Shown here one piece after another: positions 33,551-41,680 of a stretch of DNA of 64,000 nucleotides (its first letter is position 1; each line of letters starts with the position of its first letter). Under the pieces are notes generated by a model. It had not been told where the DNA came from. It saw only the letters and a list, made by a program, of their open reading frames with translations, and ran no database searches. The position numbers and the translations under genes were made by a program. Source of the stretch: an uncultured Prevotellaceae bacterium (lineage in GTDB: Bacteria > Bacteroidota > Bacteroidia > Bacteroidales > Muribaculaceae). The stretch lies in assembly GCA_937916085.1 (NCBI GenBank), contig CALGGO010000014.1:40911-104910 (forward strand), given 5' to 3'.

Positions 33551-33558
33551 CAAAGGTA
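33551..33558 (-). promoter_or_regulatory. -7 box for the toxin-antitoxin pair
   Basis: TACCTTTG on the minus strand, 15 bp before the toxin ATG. The short palindrome CCAC-CTTAAA-GTGG (33589-33602) upstream could be an operator. Confidence 0.55.
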
Positions 33559-33633
33559 GCACTTTTTTTTAACTACACAAACTTTTTCCACCTTAAAGTG
33601 GCATTTTTTGTTGTATTTTTTAGAAATCAACTA

Positions 33634-33662
33634 AAAAGTAGGGCAGCCGAATGTGGCTGCCC
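33634..33662 (-). terminator. Terminator after glyA
   Basis: GGGCAGCC and GGCTGCCC form a perfect 8 bp stem with a 6 nt loop. On the minus strand it is followed by TACTTTTTAG. Confidence 0.75.
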
Positions 33663-33693
33663 TCAGTTGTGTTATTATGTGTTGCGGTGGTTA

Positions 33694-34974
33694 TTACCAG
33701 GCGAACATTGGGAAGTCTTTCATCATGAGGTTGACTTTCTCGCGGACGGCGGTGATGGTTGCCTCGTCCTCGGGTTTCTGGAGCACGGTGTCGATAAGCT
33801 CAACGATCTCGCCCATCATGTCTTCCTTAGCGCCACGTGTGGTGATGGCGGGAGTACCGAGGCGGATACCGCTGGTCTGGAATGCGCTGCGGTCGTCGAA
33901 GGGAACCATGTTCTTGTTCACGGTGATGTCGGCAGCCACGAGAGCGTTCTCGGCAACCTTACCGGTCAGGTCTGGATACTTGGGACGCAGGTCGAGGAGG
34001 ATGCAGTGGTTGTCGGTGCCGCCACTGGCAATCTTGTAACCCTTGTCGAGCAGAGCCTTAGCCATTGCCTGAGCATTGGCCTTAACTTGCATCTGGTAAG
34101 CCTTGAACTCGGGTTGGAGAGCCTCGCCAAAGGCGACAGCCTTAGCGGCGATGACATGCTCGAGAGGACCGCCCTGAACGCCTGGGAACACGGCAGAGTC
34201 GAGCAGCGACGACATCATGCGCACTACGCCCTTCTTGGTGGTCTTACCCCAAGGATTCTCGAAATCTTTGCCCATCAGGATGATGCCACCACGTGGACCA
34301 CGCAGGGTCTTGTGGGTGGTGCTGGTCACGATGTGAGCCCACTTCAATGGGTTGTTGAGCAAGCCGGCAGCGATGAGACCCGCAGGGTGAGCCATGTCAA
34401 TCATGAGGATGGCACCCACCTTGTCGGCGATGTTGCGCATGCGCTCGTAGTCCCACTCGCGGCTGTAGGCGCTGGCGCCACCCACAATGAGCTTGGGTTG
34501 CTCACGCAGAGCCACCTCCTCCATCATGTCGTAGTCAACGATGTTAGTGTCGGGGGTCACATTATACTCGCACTGCTGGAACACGAGGCCCGAGAAGTTC
34601 ACTGGGCTTCCGTGTGAGAGGTGACCGCCATGAGCCAGGTTCAGACCCATGAACTTGTCGCCGGGCTTGAGGCATGCCATGAACACTGCCATGTTGGCCT
34701 GCGCACCGCTGTGGGGTTGCACGTTGGCATACTCTGCTCCAAATAGCTGCTTGATGCGCTCCTGAGCCAGAGTCTCGGCCTCATCTACCACTTGGCAACC
34801 GCCATAGTAGCGGTGTCCAGGATAACCCTCGGCATACTTGTTGGTCAGGCAGCTACCCATAGCTTGCATAACTTGTTCACTCACGAAATTCTCGCTGGCA
34901 ATGAGCTCAATGCCACGCTGTTGACGCTGGTGTTCACGCTCAATGATGCTGAACAGTAAATCGTCTCTCTTCAT
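33694..34974 (-). CDS. glyA: Serine hydroxymethyltransferase
   Basis: This PLP enzyme interconverts serine and glycine with tetrahydrofolate. It is full length at 426 residues. Visible motifs: IELIASENFVS near 22, QPHSGAQAN near 91, and the PLP lysine in TSTTHKTLRGPRGG near 233. It is monocistronic, with a promoter at 35042 and a terminator at 33634. Confidence 0.97.
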   Translation of the reverse strand: MKRDDLLFSIIEREHQRQQRGIELIASENFVSEQVMQAMGSCLTNKYAEGYPGHRYYGGCQVVDEAETLAQERIKQLFGAEYANVQPHSGAQANMAVFMACLKPGDKFMGLNLAHGGHLSHGSPVNFSGLVFQQCEYNVTPDTNIVDYDMMEEVALREQPKLIVGGASAYSREWDYERMRNIADKVGAILMIDMAHPAGLIAAGLLNNPLKWAHIVTSTTHKTLRGPRGGIILMGKDFENPWGKTTKKGVVRMMSSLLDSAVFPGVQGGPLEHVIAAKAVAFGEALQPEFKAYQMQVKANAQAMAKALLDKGYKIASGGTDNHCILLDLRPKYPDLTGKVAENALVAADITVNKNMVPFDDRSAFQTSGIRLGTPAITTRGAKEDMMGEIVELIDTVLQKPEDEATITAVREKVNLMMKDFPMFAW

Positions 34975-35041
34975 CTTTTAAAGAATAATGTTAATGTTGT
35001 TTATATAGATCAATCTAAAAATGTTTTTTGCTTTCAAGCCA

Positions 35042-35049
35042 CAAAGGTA
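35042..35049 (-). promoter_or_regulatory. -7 box for glyA
   Basis: TACCTTTG on the minus strand, giving a ~60 nt leader. A CAGTTATCGGTTATC repeat follows upstream (35058-35078). Confidence 0.6.
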
Positions 35050-35103
35050 GTGAAAAGTTTTCAGTTATCGGTTATCGTCAAGTAGTTTTTTGTGTTATTT
35101 CTC

Positions 35104-35132
35104 ATAAAAAAAAGCCCACCCTGGGGTGAGCT
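35104..35132 (-). terminator. Terminator after the 35139 gene
   Basis: On the minus strand AGCTCACCC-CA-GGGTGGGCT is followed by seven or more T. It is placed 7 bp after the stop codon. Confidence 0.8.
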
Positions 35133-35138
35133 ATTTTT

Positions 35139-35756
35139 TCAGAAGGTGAACTTGCGGCCGGTCCACTTGAGGGTTTTGGGCTTAACTTTCTTGGTGTTGT
35201 AGTTCATGTAGTTGACTGTGATGTCCTTGCCAGTGCGTGGCAAGTCAAAGTAGATGGTAGCTCCATCTTCCACGTCATAAACCCTATTAAAGCCTGGCAC
35301 GCTACACATTGTCATCTTCTTGGTGGCATTGTTGTAGCGGTAGAACACGATGCCGTCATATTGTCCTGGCTCGTAATTGCCGTCGCGGAAGCTCAACACG
35401 TTGTAGGCAACGAGCTTGTGCTTGCCGTCGCTCTCGTTCCAGTAGCACATCTCAATCTTGAGCCTGTGCTCCTCGTGTCTTGACTCAAAGCACACATAGC
35501 CGTTACTCTTGTCGATGGTGAGTGTTTCGCCCTTGTCGAGTTTTTTCCCGTTGCGCTGCTTGACCCACGCCTGCTTGAAGGCATGGTCGGCCTCGTTGAT
35601 GCAGCCGTCATCGTCGAGCGCCGCAACCGAGAGATAGCTCCAGGCAAAATCGCTGATAGTGGGTTTTGAACCTTGATACTTCACTTTGATGCCGTCCTGT
35701 GCCGCCAGCGCCAGCGCAAAGCAGGCAAAAATGATTGCTAATGATGTTTTTTTCAT
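35139..35756 (-). CDS. Secreted hypothetical protein, 205 residues
   Basis: A signal peptide (MKKTSLAIIFACFALALAAQ) precedes a beta-rich, Tyr/Lys-rich body with no family I recognise. It has its own terminator directly after the stop. It is predicted periplasmic or surface-exposed. Confidence 0.75.
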   Translation of the reverse strand: MKKTSLAIIFACFALALAAQDGIKVKYQGSKPTISDFAWSYLSVAALDDDGCINEADHAFKQAWVKQRNGKKLDKGETLTIDKSNGYVCFESRHEEHRLKIEMCYWNESDGKHKLVAYNVLSFRDGNYEPGQYDGIVFYRYNNATKKMTMCSVPGFNRVYDVEDGATIYFDLPRTGKDITVNYMNYNTKKVKPKTLKWTGRKFTF

Positions 35757-35800
35757 AATTTATTGGGTTTTGAGTTTAAAAAATTATCCTTGAGATTTTA

Positions 35801-36373
35801 TTATTTCGCCTTCTTGCGCACTGTCCAGCCGAAGTGGCCTATCTCTTCGCCTAGCTTGTAGTAATGGCCGTGGCAGTAAGTGATGAGACCTGCCTCTTTT
35901 AGGTCGAGGGCGCCAGTAGCAGGGTCGATGAATCGGTCATCGGCGATGACGTTAAGCACCTCGGCGATGAACATGTCGTGCGTGCCCAGCCGCATGATGT
36001 CCTTGACCAGGCACTCAATGCTCACGGGTGCCTCCTCGATGTAGGGTGCTGCCACTTTCACTCCCTTGACAGGTGTGATACCCATCTCCTTCCATTTGTC
36101 GAAGTCTCGTCCCGAGCGCACGCCGCACCAGTCGGTGGCACGTGCCAGCTCCTCGTTGGTGAGGTTGATGGTGAACGCCATGTTGCGTTCAATGATGTCG
36201 TGGCTGTGGCGCTCCTGCCTTATCGACACATAGCACAGAGCGGGGTCGCTGCAGATGGTTCCCGTCCAAGCAGCAGTAAAGAGGTTATACTCCTCGGGGG
36301 TTGCACCGCACGACACCAGCACCGCCGGCAGCGGATAAATCATTGTTCCAGGTCTCCAGTTTTGTTTAGACAT
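35801..36373 (-). CDS. Flavin reductase-domain protein
   Basis: The protein has 190 residues and a flavoprotein fold of the flavin-reductase-like (FMN-binding split barrel) family. YPLPAVLVSCG opens the barrel, ALCYVSIRQERHSHDII and NMAFTINLTNEELA are typical FMN-site strands, and HDMFIAEVL follows near 132. It is cytosolic with no signal. Physiological substrate and partner are unknown. Confidence 0.88.
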   Translation of the reverse strand: MSKQNWRPGTMIYPLPAVLVSCGATPEEYNLFTAAWTGTICSDPALCYVSIRQERHSHDIIERNMAFTINLTNEELARATDWCGVRSGRDFDKWKEMGITPVKGVKVAAPYIEEAPVSIECLVKDIMRLGTHDMFIAEVLNVIADDRFIDPATGALDLKEAGLITYCHGHYYKLGEEIGHFGWTVRKKAK

Positions 36374-36386
36374 AAGTATTTTCTAT

Positions 36387-36420
36387 ATCTAGATTTCCTA
36401 GAAATTCTAAAAGTTCTAGA
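36387..36420. repeat. TCTAGA-type array upstream of the flavin reductase gene
   Basis: Four degenerate copies of TCTAGATTTC/CTAGAAATTC lie just upstream of the ATG. Further upstream a hairpin AGACGG-TCCTG-CCGTCT (36491-36507) is the only other structure seen in the gap to 36571. Confidence 0.6.
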
Positions 36421-36570
36421 TGCCTTAAACTTAAAATATTACACAAATAAAGTATGTGCAAGGATTTCGTGCGCCCTTGCTTCGTCGAGCAGACGGTCCT
36501 GCCGTCTTACTATAATATTTTCGTACTTCAAAAAGAGTAATGATGTCCTATAGGCAGTGTGGTTTTAATG

Positions 36571-36810
36571 TTAGTAACCGATTTGGTCAAATACTCCGCT
36601 CACAAAGCAGATCACGATGAAAGACACGAGTGTAAACCCGAGACTGAACATGAGGAAGTGACTGCTGTAGTCCTCCTCGTCAAAATCGTCAGCCACATTA
36701 GCTGCGCTGGCACTGCGACGGCGCACAAGCTTGACGATGACATTGGTTACAAGGCCACAAACCAAGCCAATGCCTAGTGCTAGCAGTGCATAAAGTCCAA
36801 TTGACCCCAT
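36571..36810 (-). CDS. Small two-helix membrane protein, 79 residues
   Basis: Two hydrophobic helices (about 5-29 and 52-72) flank a charged, acidic linker (RRRSASAANVADDFDEEDYS). No family is recognised. It is downstream of the DUF695 gene on the same strand. Confidence 0.65.
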   Translation of the reverse strand: MGSIGLYALLALGIGLVCGLVTNVIVKLVRRRSASAANVADDFDEEDYSSHFLMFSLGFTLVSFIVICFVSGVFDQIGY

Positions 36811-36826
36811 AATCTTTGTTAATTAA

Positions 36827-36983
36827 AAGTTAATAGTTAAAAGTTGATAGTATATAGTTTTTATTCTTAGTTTTTTCTATTTTTCCAGATACTTAACACT
36901 TGCCACTTAACACTTAACACTTAACACTTGCCACTTAACACTTATCACTTAACACTTATCACTTGCCACTTAACACTAATCAC
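36827..36983. repeat. AAGTGnYA (8 bp) array abutting the DUF695 stop codon
   Basis: On the minus strand about eleven copies of AAGTGTTA/AAGTGATA/AAGTGGCA run from the base after the TAG of the DUF695 gene (36984-36986) to 36892. An AGTTAATAGTTAAAAG array lies at 36827-36858. It is the same unit family as the array at the nnr stop codon. Confidence 0.8.
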
Positions 36984-37433
36984 CTACTCCTCGCGTGCTA
37001 TCTCGCACTGGCACATCTCGCGGTATTCTTCCCAGTCGGCGTCTTCCTCGGCGTGGAAGGTGAGTGGAAGCTGCTCCTCGATAGTCCTCAATGCCTGGTT
37101 TAGCATCGCTTGGAATGCCTTTAGGGTGACAGCATAAAACACCCAGTTGCGCTCGCCGGCGCCCGTGTAGATGCCTGTCATCACCGCAACCGGGTCGCAG
37201 CGCAGCGACTCTTGCAGCGCATCGGTCACCAGCTCCATAGTGCGGGAGGTCTGGTAGTCGGGCATTCCCCCTGTGTCGGGCTCATAGAGCCACGTCATCT
37301 CGATGCGGTAGCGGTAACGTCCAGTGGCAATCACATTGTCGAGGGCGCGCCGCCCAGTGACCAGCACCGTGCGTCCTTCGCTGTCTTCGCTTGGTGCCGT
37401 CCACCAGTCCTCTATTATGTGTAATTTTGCCAT
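36984..37433 (-). CDS. DUF695-family protein
   Basis: The protein has 149 residues. The N-terminal W-rich strand (LHIIEDWWTAP), PDTGGMPDY near 50, the AVMTGIYTGAGERNWVFYA core near 80-97 and EEDADWEEYREM near the end fit the DUF695 family of small alpha-beta cytosolic proteins. Function is unknown. The stop codon is directly followed by an 8 bp tandem array. Confidence 0.75.
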   Translation of the reverse strand: MAKLHIIEDWWTAPSEDSEGRTVLVTGRRALDNVIATGRYRYRIEMTWLYEPDTGGMPDYQTSRTMELVTDALQESLRCDPVAVMTGIYTGAGERNWVFYAVTLKAFQAMLNQALRTIEEQLPLTFHAEEDADWEEYREMCQCEIAREE

Positions 37434-37553
37434 AAGCTTTAAAAAATCGCCACAAGGTACAAATATTTTTTATATTTTCAAAGAAAAACACGAAAAAAAT
37501 CAAAATTGCACACAATATTAATAATAAATCCTCGTTGAAAGATGTTTTTTAAC

Positions 37554-37561
37554 TAACTTTG
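37554..37561 (+). promoter_or_regulatory. -7 box for the SGNH hydrolase gene at 37658
   Basis: TAACTTTG fits TAnnTTTG, with a TTG 16 bp upstream. A GATTAGA-type array (37587-37633) fills the leader. Confidence 0.6.
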
Positions 37562-37657
37562 CAGCCGATTTTGGCGCTGCGCGCCGATTAAGGATTAGTT
37601 GTGCTTCGCACGATTAGAGATTAGAGATTGGTGATGACTCTAGTTTACGAACATAAG

Positions 37658-38905
37658 ATGGCTAAGATCAGGCACATACTACTAGCTTTGGCGCTTCTTA
37701 CTGGCGCGACGGCAATGGCACAACCCACGGGCATCAATACGTGGGCTAACCACATCGTGCTCAACGGCGACAACTGGGACGACATCATTGCTTATCTCAA
37801 CAACCCTCGCCGTCACAACTACAAGTTCACCATCTTACACCTCGGCGACTCACACATCCAGCCAGGCATCGTCAGCGACGAGGTGAGAAGGATTCTGCAA
37901 GAGCGCTTTGGCAACGGCGGACGGGGGCTGATCAGTCCGCTGGCACTGGCAGGCACCAACGAACCCAACGACTACCTGCTCAAGTCCTCATCCTCAATCT
38001 CAGCATCGAGCCGACTGCTGTCCTCGTCAAAGCCCGCCGGCATGGGCATGACGGGAGTAGCGGTGAAATTTGGCGGCGCGAGCACCACGCTGAGCATCAA
38101 AGCGAAACATCAAGGCGACGAGTTCTACCGCATCACCATTTACCACTCCCACTCCACCCCCTTTGATGTGGAGCAGAGCGGCACAAGAGTGAAAGGCAAG
38201 CAGCGAAGCCGCTATGCCACCGACTATGTGCTTGACACCGAGACCGACACCGCCAACTTGCGTCTCACCGGCAGCGGTGCGCTCTTTGGAGTGCGTCTTC
38301 TAAATGGCAAGCGGGGTGTGGTGGTTGACTGCATAGGCAACAACGGAGCGACATACCGCAGCTACCTGAACATCGACAATTTCGCACTACAACTCAGCGA
38401 TCTGGAGCCGCAGCTAGTGATAATCTCGCTGGGCACAAATGAGGCTTACGGCTCATTTGGCAACATAACTTCCAACATCGACCAGATGCTCACCGACATC
38501 AGGCGAGTGTGCCCACGTGTGAAATTCCTGCTCACCACGCCCATGGAGACACAGAAGCGAGGCAGCCGCGGCTACCATATCCAAAGCAATGTCGCCGAGG
38601 TGCGCGACCTCATCCTCGCCTACGGCAAGAGCCACCACGTGCCAGTGTGGGACTTCTACCAGGTGGCAGGAGGTGCCGGGGCCGCCAACCGATGGCTAAG
38701 CGCGCGCTACATGAAGACCGACCATCTGCACCTGGGCAATGACGGCTATCACCTGCAAGGCAGCCTCCTCGCCGAAGCCCTGCTGCGCCTGCTCACGGGC
38801 GAAGACGACGGCAGCGACATCGTGGCACCAATCAAGCAAACCGTTGAGCCAGAAGAAGAAACAATCGAGGAAGAAACTACCGAAGAGGAAGCCGAAGAGG
38901 AATAA
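37658..38905 (+). CDS. Secreted SGNH/GDSL hydrolase with acidic tail
   Basis: ATG 37658 gives a signal peptide (MAKIRHILLALALLTGATAMAQ) and 415 residues; the 37628 start adds ten residues before the signal. Block I is LGDSHIQPG near 58, block III SLGTNEAYG near 255 and block V TDHLHLGNDGYHLQG near 355. The DSHIQ form of block I is common in envelope-associated acetylesterases or acyltransferases of Bacteroidetes. The last ~20 residues are almost all Glu (EEETTEEEAEEE), from a repetitive GA-rich 3' end. Confidence 0.85.
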   Translation: MAKIRHILLALALLTGATAMAQPTGINTWANHIVLNGDNWDDIIAYLNNPRRHNYKFTILHLGDSHIQPGIVSDEVRRILQERFGNGGRGLISPLALAGTNEPNDYLLKSSSSISASSRLLSSSKPAGMGMTGVAVKFGGASTTLSIKAKHQGDEFYRITIYHSHSTPFDVEQSGTRVKGKQRSRYATDYVLDTETDTANLRLTGSGALFGVRLLNGKRGVVVDCIGNNGATYRSYLNIDNFALQLSDLEPQLVIISLGTNEAYGSFGNITSNIDQMLTDIRRVCPRVKFLLTTPMETQKRGSRGYHIQSNVAEVRDLILAYGKSHHVPVWDFYQVAGGAGAANRWLSARYMKTDHLHLGNDGYHLQGSLLAEALLRLLTGEDDGSDIVAPIKQTVEPEEETIEEETTEEEAEEE

Positions 38906-39150
38906 AAAGAGCTTTCTAGCAGCAGCAAAGTTTTCTAGTAGCAGAATTAAAAGCCGTGTGGGAAGGTGTTGGTGTATTGCGCCGTATGCGCGGCGCACAC
39001 TAGGACAAAAAACAACAAAACACAAAAAAGAAAAGCGCAAAGCCGTTAAACTCTTGCGCGATTTAAATGTCATAATATTAAGAGAGCAATCCTAACGTGA
39101 AAAATTTAAAAAAATTGTGTCGTTAGTGTTGTTTTTTTGAAAAAATGTAG

Positions 39151-39158
39151 TATTTTTG
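39151..39158 (+). promoter_or_regulatory. -7 box with near-zero leader for the 39168 gene
   Basis: TATTTTTG fits TAnnTTTG and ends 9 bp before ATG 39168. The gap before it (38906-39150) contains no gene that I can support. Confidence 0.6.
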
Positions 39159-39167
39159 CAAGTTGAA

Positions 39168-39476
39168 ATGAGACGTTTGCTATACATATTCACCCTGTGC
39201 GTGGCGCTTGCTGTTGGAGCAGTGAGTGTTAACGCCTTTGCCGAGCCTCGTGTCGAGCAGGTCTCTAGTGACGAGACCACAGCTATTGGCGGCAAGGGCA
39301 CCATCGCTATGGTAGCTGGTGAGAGCGACGCCACTTTCAACATCTACTCTATCACAGGTCAGCTCATCAAGAGCGTGCGCGTGACAGCCGGCACCAAGGT
39401 CACCATCGATGTTCCCAAAGGGTTCTACATCGTGAAGTGCTCTGGCCGCTGGTCTCGCAAAGTGGTTGTCAAGTGA
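39168..39476 (+). CDS. Free-standing T9SS-tail-like secreted protein, 102 residues
   Basis: After a signal peptide (MRRLLYIFTLCVALAVGAVSVNAFA) almost the whole mature protein resembles a type IX secretion C-terminal domain: FNIYSITGQLIKSVRV, then GTKVTIDVPKGFYIVKCSG and a basic end KVVVK. Normally this domain is the tail of a larger cargo. Here it stands alone, and the next gene begins 2 bp after its stop. A frame at 39156 would need a TTG start and overlaps the promoter. A role as a surface-anchoring partner or a degraded cargo is possible. Confidence 0.75.
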   Translation: MRRLLYIFTLCVALAVGAVSVNAFAEPRVEQVSSDETTAIGGKGTIAMVAGESDATFNIYSITGQLIKSVRVTAGTKVTIDVPKGFYIVKCSGRWSRKVVVK

Positions 39477-39478
39477 TC

Positions 39479-41299
39479 ATGAAAGACTTGTGCCAGCGTT
39501 TTTTCGCTAAATTAAAGGGGTATTCTAAAGATTCCTCTTTTATTTTTTATGCCTTGGCGGTCATAGTGATGACCGCCCTAATGGTCATCACCTCCCACCG
39601 TCTCGCTGAGGGCGCATTCTACCCCATGCCACTGATGCGCACACTCATCCTGAACCACCTGGGCGACGCACTGCTGCTCACCGCGTTCTACTGGCTGCTG
39701 CCGGCACGGCGCAAGGGGTGGTTGTGGCTCATGGTGGGCATCGTGACCGTGTGGTGCTTTGCCCAAATCACCTACAACGAGACCTACCACGACATGATGC
39801 CGTTCTCGTCGTGGCTCTATGTGAGCAATCTGGGCGGCGTGGTCTTCGACAGCATCCTGGGCACCATCACGCCTGAGGCGGTGTGGGTGCTTGTGCTGCC
39901 GCTGCTCCTGCTGGGCGTGTATCTGTGGAAATTGCGCAAGCGAGTGGCAGCTCACAAAACGAGTGGCAGCCGAGGATGGGTGCTCACCCTTGCGGCAATT
40001 GGGCTATGGGCTTTGTCGCAGTTTGCCGTTCTGGCTCAGGAGAGCATTCACAGCAAAACCAGCCTGAAAGAGTATTTTCCAGAGAAATATTACTCCCTAG
40101 TAAACTTCAACAACAAGGTATATCCCGTCAAGAACGGCAATGTGGCGTATGTGATTTACACCATCGCCAAGTCATTCACCGGCATCACCACCGAGCAACG
40201 CCAGCAGGCGCAGCAGTTTATCGACAATGAAGTACCGAAATATACCGACAACCCTTACTGCGTCACGCTCTCACGCAACCTGGTGCTGATAATGGTGGAG
40301 TCGCTCAACGCTTGGGTGGTAGATTTAAAAATTGACGGTCGCGAGGTGTGCCCCGTGCTCAACAGCCTCGTTGGCGACAGCGCGTCAATCTCCTGCACCC
40401 AGATGATGGCGCAGGTGAAGAACGGCCGTTCGAGCGATGGAATGTTTATCTACAACACCGGTCAGCTGCCCCTGACCACACAGTCGGTGGCGATGGACTA
40501 TGGCGAGAACGAATATCCGTCGCTCGCCAAGGCACTCAAGGCGACCAACCCTCAATACCACTCCATCGAAATCACCGTTGACCGCACAGGGATGTGGAAT
40601 GTGGAGAACACCGCCCGCTGCTATGGCTTCGACGAGCTATGCCTGCAAGACTGCTACCGTAAGGCCTACAAGAAGTCGGGGGAGTCGATCGACAAAGCTC
40701 TGCTGGAGTTTTCTAGCGGCAAACTCGCTTCGCAAAAGGCGCCGTTCTACGCCATGATATTCACTGGCACCACCCATGTGCCTTACAACAAACTCGAGGA
40801 CGTGAAACCCACATGGATCTCGCAGTCAAAACAATATACCGTGAACGTGCGCAACTACCTTGAGAAGGTGGCGTTCTTTGACCGACAGCTGGGGACGTTC
40901 CTTCAGCGGCTCAAGGATGACAGCCTCTACGACAACACCGTGATAATCGTCGCCAGCGACCACAGCGACTTTATCGACGACGACCCTGACGGCAGAGCCT
41001 CACTCTCGAAGCGCGGCATTGAGTGCGTGTTTGTCATTCTCAACTCGGGACTGCCTGGGCAGCGCATCGAGGGGCCTGTGGGACAAATCGACATCTACCC
41101 CACTCTGCTCGACATCATGGGCGCAAACGCCTATTGGTGGAAGGGTCTAGGCCACAGCTTGCTGCGCAACGAGGTGCGCTCGGCAGTGCCCGCCCCAGGA
41201 GAGACCGCTGGCGACATCTCGTCACCACTTTTCCGTCACCAGAACGACGCCTGGCAAGTCTCCAACACCCTGATAAAGACCAACTGGTGGAGGAAATAA
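39479..41299 (+). CDS. LTA synthase/sulfatase-family phosphotransferase
   Basis: ATG 39479 gives 606 residues. Four to five membrane helices (about 18-175) precede an extracytoplasmic alkaline-phosphatase-superfamily domain. NLVLIMVESLNAW near 262 holds a metal-site Glu, GRSSDGMF near 317 the nucleophile region, GTTHVPYN near 430 and VASDHSDF near 493 the remaining metal ligands. Relatives transfer phosphoglycerol or phosphoethanolamine to envelope glycans or lipids. It is in an operon with the T9SS-tail-like protein. Confidence 0.88.
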   Translation: MKDLCQRFFAKLKGYSKDSSFIFYALAVIVMTALMVITSHRLAEGAFYPMPLMRTLILNHLGDALLLTAFYWLLPARRKGWLWLMVGIVTVWCFAQITYNETYHDMMPFSSWLYVSNLGGVVFDSILGTITPEAVWVLVLPLLLLGVYLWKLRKRVAAHKTSGSRGWVLTLAAIGLWALSQFAVLAQESIHSKTSLKEYFPEKYYSLVNFNNKVYPVKNGNVAYVIYTIAKSFTGITTEQRQQAQQFIDNEVPKYTDNPYCVTLSRNLVLIMVESLNAWVVDLKIDGREVCPVLNSLVGDSASISCTQMMAQVKNGRSSDGMFIYNTGQLPLTTQSVAMDYGENEYPSLAKALKATNPQYHSIEITVDRTGMWNVENTARCYGFDELCLQDCYRKAYKKSGESIDKALLEFSSGKLASQKAPFYAMIFTGTTHVPYNKLEDVKPTWISQSKQYTVNVRNYLEKVAFFDRQLGTFLQRLKDDSLYDNTVIIVASDHSDFIDDDPDGRASLSKRGIECVFVILNSGLPGQRIEGPVGQIDIYPTLLDIMGANAYWWKGLGHSLLRNEVRSAVPAPGETAGDISSPLFRHQNDAWQVSNTLIKTNWWRK

Positions 41300-41373
41300 A
41301 ACCGGAGGTGTTGGAAAACACAAATTTTATTGTTAAAAAAATAAAAAAGGAGTCTCATTATTAATATATTAAC

Positions 41374-41381
41374 TATATTTG
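41374..41381 (+). promoter_or_regulatory. -7 box upstream of the 41428 remnant
   Basis: TATATTTG fits TAnnTTTG, 47 bp before ATG 41428. It may now also serve the Lnb-type gene. Confidence 0.5.
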
Positions 41382-41427
41382 TAGGTTTGTTATTTCTTAT
41401 ATTTTAATTATAAAACTAAAATAAGAA

Positions 41428-41556
41428 ATGAAAAAGTTTATCTACGCATTTTTGCTTGCGTCCATCCTGATGGGGACCACAAGCGCCAGTGCCATCACGC
41501 CCCTTCCCGACCAGGGCGTTTATCGCATCCAAAACGGCAAGAAAGTGGTATTTTAA
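41428..41556 (+). pseudogene. Truncated secreted-protein gene, only signal peptide and first strand left
   Basis: The 42 codons encode a signal peptide (MKKFIYAFLLASILMGTTSA) and the start of a mature protein (ITPLPDQGVYRIQNGKKVVF) before TAA. The next bases are an AATGCnn array. The start GVYRIQNGK is typical of the first strand of larger secreted Bacteroidales proteins, so the remainder seems lost at the array junction. A functional short peptide is less likely. Confidence 0.5.
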
Positions 41557-41557
41557 T

Positions 41558-41613
41558 AATGCACAATGCGGAATGCATAATGCACAATGCAGAATGCGGA
41601 ATGCAGAATGCTC
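41558..41613. repeat. AATGCnn (7 bp) array A
   Basis: Eight exact-length units (AATGCAC, AATGCGG, AATGCAT and similar) start 1 bp after the TAA of the truncated gene. The flank CAATTGGGCTGACGCG recurs in related form beside arrays C and D. Confidence 0.85.
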
Positions 41614-41644
41614 AATTGGGCTGACGCGGCGGTTTTATTAGGTA

Positions 41645-41677
41645 CACTAATTAGACTAATTAGAACTAATTGGTTAG
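41645..41677. repeat. ACTAATTAGA array before the Lnb-type gene
   Basis: Three to four copies of a 9-10 bp ACTAATTAG unit end 4 bp before ATG 41681. Confidence 0.6.
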
Positions 41678-41680
41678 AAA

